Source: Acetivibrio clariflavus DSM 19732 (GTDB taxonomy: Bacteria > Bacillota > Clostridia > Acetivibrionales > Acetivibrionaceae). Taken from it: a stretch of 64,000 bases of DNA. Shown here piece by piece: positions 56,340-64,000 of the stretch. The notes under the pieces are model-generated. The model was not told the DNA's origin. It made no database searches and saw nothing but the letters and a program-made list of their open reading frames with translations. How positions within the stretch are numbered: the stretch's first letter is position 1; each line of letters starts with the position of its first letter. The DNA lies in contig NC_016627.1 of NCBI RefSeq assembly GCF_000237085.1, forward strand, positions 3,224,118 through 3,288,117, read 5' to 3'. The position numbers and the translations under genes are program-made.

Positions 56340-56705
56340 CATAAATCTACTTTTTCACTTACCAAAACCGACAAGCTACAAAAGATCCTCTATATTTTCC
56401 ATATTGACAGATAACGTGACCCCCAGCGATTATTCATCAACAAGTGCCTCTCTTCCATTCTGTTCTTTAAGTCATATATCTATATTATCTAGTAAATTGA
56501 CTATATACTTTACATATACATTATTTAAATTACTACTTTCAACATGAATTTTCAATTCATCTTTTGTAATAAAATTATTTATAATCTTATTTTAACAAGC
56601 TATATGCTTCATCATCATTGTTAAATAAATATCTTTCCGAAGTTCTTTCAATATTTAACATGCAGTTATAAACTCAACATAATCACATAACTTTCCAAAA
56701 TTGAA
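56340..56705 (-). pseudogene. Decayed coding remnant
   Basis: One minus-strand frame reads FNFGKLCDYVEFITAC, stop, then KIINNFITKDELKIHVESSN, LNNVYVKYIVNLLDNIDI, stop, LKEQNGREALVDE, stop. The long open stretches and normal composition between several stops suggest an old gene under decay. The family is not recognised. The rest of 56088-56982 is AT-rich and holds only the micro-frame at 56851. Confidence 0.3.
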
Positions 56706-56850
56706 TAAGCATGCTTTATTTACGAGATAAAGTTCATAATAAAATTATATACTATAAATTATATACCCAAATTACGTATTTGTAAAATACATCTGAACAT
56801 TGAAAAATTAATACTTTCGTCATATAAATACCTTTTTACAGACTAATTTA

Positions 56851-56928
56851 TCATTGATGTGCAATAGTAAAAAAGTGCAGGAATCCGACAAATAATGCTA
56901 TAACGATAAATATTGATATGGTCAGCAT
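56851..56928 (-). other. Possible 25-residue membrane micropeptide
   Basis: MLTISIFIVIALFVGFLHFF plus TIAHQ is a single hydrophobic helix, with AGGAAG ten bases or more upstream. It could be a translated micropeptide or the remnant of a longer membrane protein. Confidence 0.25.
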
Positions 56929-56982
56929 TAACTGCTTTTTCTTCCTATAGAATTCGAATTGTTTATTTTATCAAATTATTCA

Positions 56983-57852
56983 TTATTCAGACTCTAACGC
57001 ACTAATACAACCCTCAGCTATACTCATAATACCTTCACACTTTACATCCTGTCCACCAACACTTACTTTAACATCTGCATTGTTAACAGTAACACTTCTT
57101 GTACTGTCTATTCCATCATCTTTTGCCTTAATCTTTATCCTACCTCCGGTTATATTTACAAAACCTTTATGAGCTTTCTCTGTATTATCTACCTTAATTC
57201 CATCAGCTTCTGCAGTTATATTAATATTACCGCCACTTATAGTCACACTGTCATTACCTTTTAATCCGTTATTAAAAGCTTTAACAGTAATATTTCCACC
57301 GGTTATTTTTAAATCATTGCTTGTCCCAATACCATTATTGTAATTTGCATTAACTATCAAACTTCCATTACCCTTTATAGTGATATCATCTCTGCTATAA
57401 ATACAGGCATTAGGTTTATTATCCTGAGGGTTCTCAAATTCATAGAATTCAGCATCGGTCAAAACATTTTCTTTTCCATCAGCCAATTCAATTTTTACTT
57501 TTTCAGCACTTTTTATGTATATTGGAGCTGATTTTGTATTTGTTATGTTTACTCCATCTAACACTAATATAGCTTCTGATTCTTTGCCCACATCAACTAA
57601 TATCTGTCCATCATTCCAAGTTCCGCTAAACGTATAAGACCCTGGTTTTGTAATCTTTACTTCTCTATCACCAACAGTTAATCCATCAATATTATCAGCA
57701 TTCACTTTATCATTATCAAATACTATTTTTGCATTAACTGCTCCCGGAACAACTTCACTAGGTTGCACTACCTCTTGCTTCTTTTCACTACATCCTACTA
57801 AGACTAAAGCCATTAAAATACTTGTAATTAAAACTAGTTTTCTATTTATCAC
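56983..57852 (-). CDS. Beta-helix-like carbohydrate-binding lipoprotein
   Basis: The 289-residue protein has a lipoprotein signal (LALVLVGC, Cys near residue 21) and repeated short strands that build a right-handed beta-helix: NACIYSRDDITIKGNGSLIV, NGIGTSNDLKITGGNITVKA, NGLKGNDSVTISGGNINITA, DGIKVDNTEK..GFVNITGGRIKI. This is the DUF4353-type 'carbohydrate-binding domain' family found beside CotH proteins. The start is GTG after GGGGAGAG. It follows the CotH reading frame by 24 bases, so the two probably act together at the surface. Confidence 0.8.
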   Translation of the reverse strand: MINRKLVLITSILMALVLVGCSEKKQEVVQPSEVVPGAVNAKIVFDNDKVNADNIDGLTVGDREVKITKPGSYTFSGTWNDGQILVDVGKESEAILVLDGVNITNTKSAPIYIKSAEKVKIELADGKENVLTDAEFYEFENPQDNKPNACIYSRDDITIKGNGSLIVNANYNNGIGTSNDLKITGGNITVKAFNNGLKGNDSVTISGGNINITAEADGIKVDNTEKAHKGFVNITGGRIKIKAKDDGIDSTRSVTVNNADVKVSVGGQDVKCEGIMSIAEGCISALESE

Positions 57853-57876
57853 TTTCTTTTCTCTCCCCTTCTACCT

Positions 57877-58758
57877 TTATTTTTTATTGAATATTGCCTC
57901 AATAGTGCAATTCTGATTGTCAATAAGCTTAACAGATATAGATTGAGAATTCTTGTCTCCAACAATTTCTGCCCCTTCTATCTTCCAACCAGCAAAAGAA
58001 TATCCTTCTTTAGGAATTGCTGTAACATTTATTTCGTAATCGGTAAAATATTTGCCGATCCATTGGCCATTTTTAATGTTATCATGTAATGTATTTAACT
58101 TAATAGTGCCTTGTTCAGGAGTAGTGATATTTAATGTTACATTAGTCAATTTACCTTTTAATTTAAAGAATTCTGCCATATATTTGGTAATGTATTCAAA
58201 TCTTTTTTCAAAAAACTCTATCATTGAATCGTCAGGTTTATCTGTCACTTTATATAACTTTTCTATTACCACATCTTTATTGAAATTAAAATTTGCAAGA
58301 TCCATAAATGTATTTACAAATTGTTTACAAAAATCTTCGTTTTTCATTAAATTAGTTATAAAAGGGTCTTCGTAAATTCCATATGTGTATGGAAAATCCT
58401 CTTTAAATGTATTAAAATCGTAAGTATATCTAACCCCTTTTTCTTTTTTATCTATACAAAAATCCAAATCAAACAACATCCATCGCCATTTGCCATCTTC
58501 ATATAGATTACTAGACTTTGTTTCAGTTCTCCAAATTTGGGTATTTTTTATATACGAAAAATCAACATTATTTAGATAAATATTAGTACAATAGAAATCA
58601 ATTAAACTTTGAATATCAACTCTCTCACATACATAATTATAGTTTTGTTGTACTGACATATCATAATTTTTTATAAAAAACAATAGATTCTTATAATCAT
58701 CCAAACTACTCTTTTCCCCAGATTCAAGTGCTTCACCTTTTATAATACTAACATTATC
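57877..58758 (-). pseudogene. CotH-family protein, 3' part (split by IS4-type element)
   Basis: This is the C-terminal part of the CotH protein. The frame runs back from the first internal ATG (58704) to the IS boundary: NKDNVSIIKGEALESGEKSS. CotH kinase-like motifs follow (FYCTNIYLNNVDFSYIKNTQIWR; GKWRWMLFDLDFC near the putative catalytic DxD). The end, about 90 residues, is a divergent InlB-type B-repeat (LTNVTLNITTPEQGTIKLNT...GYSFAGWKIEG). Without the IS, the two parts join in frame as KINKDNV. Confidence 0.85.
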
Positions 58759-58766
58759 TTTATTTA

Positions 58767-60302
58767 ATCAACTTTCGCAGGAAACAACTGATAGCTTTGC
58801 CTTGATATGAACAGGCAAACAAGTGACAAAGTAGTTGAGAAACTCGTTGACTGTTTCCTTTGTCAAAAGCAGTTTTTCCTGTAAAGTAGTTTTTAAAGCC
58901 TCTATTATAAGCTGCAGTGCCTCATGGAATTTAATGTCCTCAAGTTCATCGCAGCAATAGTAGAACAAAGTACCAATAGTGCGTAAATCAGTATTATTGC
59001 GGTTCTCAACCGCTAACATAATGTACCTTGAAAAAACAATAGTTGTATGGGCAACCATCATATCATAAGAACGACCTTGAAATTCCTTAGCCAGCTTAAG
59101 GTATGACTTACACATCTTGAAGAATACCTCTATGTCCCAGCGTTTTCCGTATATCCTGATTATCTCTGTTTCGGGAAGACTAGTATCTGTAGATATGAGA
59201 GCTAGCCATTTACTCTTGTTTCTTCGGTCACGGACAAAGACAATTTTTGCCGGAATGTGGTTTCCTTCTTTATCGTGTAATTCTACCATAACTGAAGCAA
59301 GGTATTTTGATCTTCCTCTACGTTTCCTGACAGTTCGGTATATCTCTCTCAATGATTTTTTTTCACCATTGAAGTTATAGTAAATCTTGGGAGTATCCTT
59401 TACCATAGCTATCACATTAAGATTCATCTTACAAATTTTGATAATAGTAGCCGGAAAGGAGAACCAACTGTCAAATAAAACATATTTTGCTTTAATACCG
59501 GTAGCAACTGCTTGTTCCAGCATAGACAGAGCAGATTCCGGTGAAGTGGCTAAGGCATTCTGTCGGCGTTTAAAACCAACGGTTCTTTTATCTATAGTAT
59601 TTTTCGCTGGATTAATGCAAACCCTTGGATTTGTTGAACTTAAAAGGTTGAAGGCCACAGGAATAAATGAATTACCGTCTGTCCAACCAAGTGTAAGCAT
59701 ACGAAAGCCTTTTTTATTCTTATTGCCGTCAGCATGATCTTTGACCCAACTTAAAAGCTCAACTGACTTGCTTCTTGTCCTACTGTAGAAGGAATCGTCA
59801 ATTACAAAGGCATCAACCCGTTCATCTGACGTTAATCTATCGATATGATGATTTATGACCTTTGCAGAAAGCAAATATAAAAATCTTTGCCAGTTGATAT
59901 GTATGGAATTTAAGAATCTGTAGACCACATCCCTTGCAAATGGTATATCAAAGCTTTCTGCTTTATAGTTCATAAACAGATTTTTGCCTGTAAAAACAAG
60001 TTCAAACAGTACTTTGAATACCGTAAGACAAGGAATACCTTTATCTTTATATGCGTTTGACTTTTTTAACAGATAGCCTACAGAAAACATTTTGAAAAAG
60101 TTATCAACTGTCAAAGAAAATCTATTTTCTTCCTTAACCTTCTGTGATACAATAGACATGTTCAAGAACCTCCAAATTGTCGATTTAATAGGGTTTGGGT
60201 ACTTCTATTATATCACATAGAAGGGGGTTCTTGTACTTTTTTATTGCCCAAATCTATTGATTTTTCAATGTTCAGTGCACATTATTCACGTGCGAAAGTT
60301 GA
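58767..60302 (-). mobile_element. IS4-family insertion sequence in a CotH gene
   Basis: The element is about 1.5 kb with ends TCAACTTTCGCA (58768) and TGCGAAAGTTGA (60302). The host sequence TTTATTTA is found on both sides (58759-58766 and 60303-60310), an 8-base target duplication. Removing the element and one repeat restores the CotH frame exactly. The transposase TGA stop is formed inside the terminal repeat. The intact repeats suggest recent insertion. Confidence 0.92.
58768..60159 (-). CDS. IS4-family DDE transposase
   Basis: The 463-residue protein has the IS4 core: FVIDDSFYSRTRSK near residue 120 (first Asp), YVLFDSWFSFP near 225 (second Asp), and the Y-x2-R-x3-E-x6-K signature in IYGKRWDIEVFFKMCKSYLKL near 340. 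The ATG at 60159 has GGAGG nine bases upstream; an in-frame TTG two codons earlier is too close. The full length and intact motifs suggest it is active. Confidence 0.93.
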   Translation of the reverse strand: MSIVSQKVKEENRFSLTVDNFFKMFSVGYLLKKSNAYKDKGIPCLTVFKVLFELVFTGKNLFMNYKAESFDIPFARDVVYRFLNSIHINWQRFLYLLSAKVINHHIDRLTSDERVDAFVIDDSFYSRTRSKSVELLSWVKDHADGNKNKKGFRMLTLGWTDGNSFIPVAFNLLSSTNPRVCINPAKNTIDKRTVGFKRRQNALATSPESALSMLEQAVATGIKAKYVLFDSWFSFPATIIKICKMNLNVIAMVKDTPKIYYNFNGEKKSLREIYRTVRKRRGRSKYLASVMVELHDKEGNHIPAKIVFVRDRRNKSKWLALISTDTSLPETEIIRIYGKRWDIEVFFKMCKSYLKLAKEFQGRSYDMMVAHTTIVFSRYIMLAVENRNNTDLRTIGTLFYYCCDELEDIKFHEALQLIIEALKTTLQEKLLLTKETVNEFLNYFVTCLPVHIKAKLSVVSCES

Positions 60303-61835
60303 TTTATTTATTTTAAAATGCTCTTCTAAATAGTGAGTACTGTACCTCTCTAATATATGATATTCACCCCAGTATTCACCATCTATAAAAAGAATACATG
60401 GTTTTGACTTTTGCGTTGATATACTACGGTTAGAAACTAAACTTTGCAAAAAGCCCTCTTTATAGTTACATGCACGTAAAATAAATGATTTTGGGAAAGA
60501 TAGCTCATTAAATAATGGAGTCAATAACCTATTATTACCATCATAAAATTTCCTTGCAAACACATTAAAACTTTTTTGTTGAAAGTTTCGAGAACCAGCA
60601 CCTCGTATTCTTATGCCAAGCTTTTGTTCAAGAACTAAATTCCCTTTATCAAAATAACTGATTTCTGCGGGCCTCTCCCAAAGAAATCCTCTATTTTTCC
60701 AATTCAAAAAAGGTGCTTCGCCTTCTTTTTTACCAAGTTCCCATTCCTTATAATCAATCCCTTTAACATAAATACCTTTCTCTTCATCAAATAAATTATC
60801 TGGTTCTGTAACTAGAGAAATCACATTAGTATTCTTATATTTATCTAATCCTACAAAATAACTTTTTGTTACAATCTCACTACTATTACCATCTTTGTCA
60901 TAAGCAATTGCCCTTATAATAGTTGCTTTATCAACTAATTCATTTGGAAACTTTTCTTTATAAATAGTTGTATCTTTTTTCATCCGATAAACATTCTCAT
61001 TAGGAGTCGCATCTTTTACTAAAATAGGTCCTTCATACTTTATTGAATTTTTATTCGGTTCTGTACTATCTAGAGTATAATATATCTCTGTATCAGACTC
61101 AGATTCCAAATATAACATAAACGGATTACTATAAAACCCAGAATTGGCAGAAAAAACAGGAGGTTTAACAGTAACAAATTCTTTATTTTCTTCCAACGGA
61201 GTTCCTTTAGTAATTTTATAAACAACTTCATTATTTACTTCAAATCTGCTATAAGATTCATTACCTTTTAATTCTGGGTAAGTTATTCTATCTATAATTT
61301 TTCCAGTAGGAAGTGTAAGATATATAGATTCGCCTTTTGAAGTCAACTTAAAATTAGCATATAATATATTTGTATCAAAGCTTTCTAAAACTTCATCTCC
61401 AACTGCATATACAACTAAATACCCATTTGGTTTAATTTCAACATCTCCAAAGGTATATTTAAATAAATCAGTCTTTTTATCTGATAATCCAAATCCCAAT
61501 AAATTGATAGTTCTATCAGTAGGATTATATAACTCTATCCAATCAAAACAATCACCATTTTCATCAGGCAAAAGGCTATCATTAGCGCCACATACCTCAT
61601 TAATTACAATATTAGGCATTAAGTAGCTTGTCGGTTCAACATAATTATCACTCTTTATCATACCGCAATGCTTACATTTGTATAATGTATGCCCGTACTC
61701 TTTTTCAGTTGGTTCAACAGTCTTATATTTTTCAAAATGATGTATTTTAGATGTAAAATAAAAGTCCCCTATATAAAAAGTAATTGGTATAAGTAAAGAA
61801 ACTATAATAGCAATAATTCTTCTTTTCTTTTTCAT
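60303..61835 (-). pseudogene. CotH-family protein with lamin-tail domain, 5' part (split by IS4-type element)
   Basis: About 510 residues remain. Membrane signal-anchor near residues 5-25 (RRIIAIIVSLLIPITFYIG), a small Cys pair (YKCKHCG), a lamin-tail domain (VINEVCGANDSLLPDENGDCFDWIELYNP near 80), a chitobiase-type C-terminal domain (SDTEIYYTLDSTEPN near 230), and the CotH start (GIRIRGAGSRNFQQKSFNVFARKFY near 410; FIDGEYWGEYHILERYS near 480). CotH proteins are atypical surface or spore-coat kinases. The frame ends KSTFARE inside the IS. The start ATG at 61835 is weakly supported; a TTG at 61850 is possible. Confidence 0.85.
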
Positions 61836-62109
61836 AGCTTCCATATTCAATTAATAAATAAACTCCCCTCTCTAATATATTGATTTTTTGTTGACAAAAT
61901 TTCTCATATATAACTACTAGTATTATATTTTTACTTATATCTAATGTCAATTATATATGGTTTATTTTGTCTATTTTATTATATTAAAACCAATAAAAGT
62001 TTGCAAAAATAATATTTTTCAAAAAAAAACCTTTACTTTGATAATAAAAAACAAAGGTAATTATATCAAACAAATTCTAAATTCATTTACTAAAATAAAA
62101 TATATGAAT

Positions 62110-63504
62110 TTAGTAAGCATCTTTTCCTTTTAATACAACCAATATAGTTTTCAAAATTATTTTAATATCCAGCCATAATGACCATTCATCTATGTATTGA
62201 GTATCTAAACTTACAACTTCTTCAAAGTCCGTTATATTGCTTCTTCCATTTACCTGCCACATCCCAGTAAGACCAGGCTTGAAACTTATTCTCCTTCTAT
62301 GATAATTTTCATATTTACTTACTTCATCAATTGTAGGTGGTCGTGTTCCTACAAGACTCATATCTCCTTTTAATACATTAAAAAATTGCGGTAGCTCGTC
62401 AAGGCTTGTCTTTCTCAAAAACTTACCAACTTTCGTAACTCTAGGATCGGACTTTATTTTAAACATTAATCCACCGCATACCTCATTTTGTTTCATAAGT
62501 TCTTTCTTTCTCTCTTCAGCATCCACATACATTGTCCTGAACTTATATATCTTAAAAATTCTACCGTTTAGCCCAACTCTTTCCTGCGTGAAAATAGCCG
62601 GTCCAGGAGAAGTTAGCTTAATTGCAGGAACTATAAATATTGATGCAATTCCTGTAATAATAAGACCAACAATTGCACCTATAATGTCTACTAGTCGCTT
62701 CATTGCAAGTTCAAAAGTATTTACACTTACAGAATGGAAAGTTATTACCGGTAAAGTGCCTATGTATTCCATATAAGTCTTTGCTATTTTTAAATCATAC
62801 AAGTCAACAACCATCTTTACTGTAATACCCATCTCTTCGCACAGATGAACATATTTTCCGAACTCACCTGCATAACCGGTAGGCAATGTAAATATGACCT
62901 GATCCACAGGATTACTTTTCAATATATTTTCTAAATCATCTATGTATCCCAAAGTTTTTTTACTTTTAAAAGGTTTGTTGTTGTAAATGCTAACGTAACC
63001 TATTACGTTAATTTTTACATTCGTTTTTCTAATATAATAAGCATATTCCAAAGCTTTTTCAGGTACTCCCACGAAAATTACGTTTGCAGCATTAATGCTG
63101 CGGAATTTATTGATGAAATAGATATATATCATTCTCTCAATAACTGTAATAAAAACAGTGGTTATTATAAAGTTTACAAATAAAGTTTTGCTGCACATGG
63201 TTTCTTTTACGAAAAACATTACAAAGGTAAGAAACATTCCGGAAACAAATGAAGAGAATAAAATATTTCTGATAATCCTGTCATTATAATTAAAAGTAGT
63301 CTTATTGTACATATCAAGGCTCATCATAATCAATATCCATATAGGTATAAAAACAATAGGAACCCATATAAATTCCGAAATTCTATTTAATTTATCTAAA
63401 TTTGAAGAAATATGATATGCTACAATATATGACAGAATCAAAAAAATTACATCAAGAAAGAATTGACCTAAATTAGCATAAGCTAGTTTGTTAGACTTGT
63501 ACAT
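62110..63504 (-). CDS. Polyprenyl-phosphate glycosyl-1-phosphate transferase (first gene of the EPS cluster)
   Basis: This is the enzyme that starts repeat-unit assembly by putting a sugar-1-phosphate on undecaprenyl phosphate. The 464-residue protein matches the paralogue at 27.9-29.3 kb along its full length: four N-terminal membrane helices, a Rossmann-like middle, and the catalytic part with KIYKFRTMYVDAEERKKEL near 325 and RKTSLDELPQFFNVLKGDMSLVGTRPPT near 365, closing MWQVNGRSNITDFEEV. The ATG follows AGGGGGAAAAAT. It is the first gene on the strand, followed by CotH after a 275-base gap that shows no other element. Confidence 0.92.
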   Translation of the reverse strand: MYKSNKLAYANLGQFFLDVIFLILSYIVAYHISSNLDKLNRISEFIWVPIVFIPIWILIMMSLDMYNKTTFNYNDRIIRNILFSSFVSGMFLTFVMFFVKETMCSKTLFVNFIITTVFITVIERMIYIYFINKFRSINAANVIFVGVPEKALEYAYYIRKTNVKINVIGYVSIYNNKPFKSKKTLGYIDDLENILKSNPVDQVIFTLPTGYAGEFGKYVHLCEEMGITVKMVVDLYDLKIAKTYMEYIGTLPVITFHSVSVNTFELAMKRLVDIIGAIVGLIITGIASIFIVPAIKLTSPGPAIFTQERVGLNGRIFKIYKFRTMYVDAEERKKELMKQNEVCGGLMFKIKSDPRVTKVGKFLRKTSLDELPQFFNVLKGDMSLVGTRPPTIDEVSKYENYHRRRISFKPGLTGMWQVNGRSNITDFEEVVSLDTQYIDEWSLWLDIKIILKTILVVLKGKDAY

Positions 63505-64000
63505 ATTTTTCCCCCTTGATAGTACAGAAATTATAAATAAATAATTGACTAGAAATACGCAAATATCCCTAAATCTTTAGCAAAAATAAAAGCTATATAA
63601 ATTATTGATCTGAATTATAAAATCTTAGTATATGATTTGAATAACTCTATACTTTCCTTTTCCATAAAATAAAAAAACAAATAAAATAATCTATATAATT
63701 TCTCTTTCTTTTATAGCTAAAAGTATTATATCATACTTTTCACAACAATCCACTATTTTTACTAAAAAATTATTACAACTCTTAAAAAATACAAGATAAA
63801 TAATATTATCTTTAATTTTAGTTAATTACTAGAAACTAAAATTTGGTGTCGTAGATAGACTATTCAAAAAATTTTTAGATTTATATATTATTTATGAAGG
63901 ACAAAATGGGAATGTAAGTAATTTTGTGTATCATAATTTATGTAATCCTTCTTTAGCAAGTAAATTTTAGTTGACAAGGTTTACAGAATATTGTTTTTTA
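63505..64000 (-). promoter_or_regulatory. Upstream region of the EPS cluster with a possible promoter
   Basis: TATAAT (63730-63725), preceded by a GA as in extended -10 sites, lies about 220 bases upstream of the sugar transferase start. The -35 position is poor. A long AT-rich leader follows with no structure I could assign. The rest up to the window edge shows no gene. Confidence 0.35.

Noticed and set aside
56793-56808. 15-base match to the inside end of the IS4-type element (CTGAACATTGAAAAA)
   Set aside because: No inverted-repeat end or transposase codons lie beside it; in AT-rich DNA this may be chance.

Overview
The window is AT-rich, has Firmicutes-style Shine-Dalgarno sequences and carries several clostridial hallmarks: SpoIIP, a T-box leader, HemZ, a SigI/RsgI pair, VanZ, and CotH-type proteins. 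Together they suggest an anaerobic, spore-forming, low-GC clostridium, probably near the Clostridium (Acetivibrio) thermocellum group. The organism call is inference; no rRNA or tRNA gene was found in the window.

Positions 1-30 kb are mostly conserved chromosome, read largely on the minus strand. The order is: a secreted protein cut by the window edge, spoIIP with a small membrane protein, a small Cys-rich protein, a very large CoA-dehydratase activase fusion, lepB (apparently starting at ACG), and then the chain recJ-apt-relA-dtd-MBL hydrolase-hemZ followed by the T-box-controlled hisS-aspS operon. After these come a VanX-like lipoprotein with an IS200 element inserted just upstream, rpsU-yqeY, a SWIM/SNF2 helicase, a priming sugar transferase and vanZ.

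Positions 30-41 kb hold surface and signalling genes. Two tandem copies of a copper-amine-oxidase-N-domain secreted protein (plus the relic of a third) precede a 915-residue secreted protein of unknown function. A divergent SigI/RsgI pair follows; its RsgI lacks the Asn-Pro autocleavage site and ends in a long Pro/Glu/Lys tail. Next is a secreted repetitive coiled-coil protein preceded by a c-di-GMP-I-like aptamer and a strong terminator hairpin. An Ig-like surface protein gene is truncated by an IS256-type fragment.

Positions 41-45.5 kb form an accessory island. Small genes with good ribosome sites but no recognised function (one with HEAT repeats) are mixed with a truncated toxin-like tail that overlaps its downstream partner, and with relics of IS256, IS66 and ISL3 elements. 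I read this as an orphan immunity or polymorphic-toxin graveyard.

Positions 45.7-63.5 kb are an exopolysaccharide cluster on the minus strand. In transcription order it holds a priming glycosyl-1-phosphate transferase, a CotH-family protein split by an IS4-type element with target duplication, a beta-helix-like lipoprotein, a UDP-sugar dehydrogenase, an F420-hydrogenase-beta-like protein, one GT2 and two GT4 glycosyltransferases, an O-antigen ligase/polymerase, a flippase, and a repeat-unit polymerase split by a frameshift in an 8-base homopolymer. The last may be a phase-variation switch.
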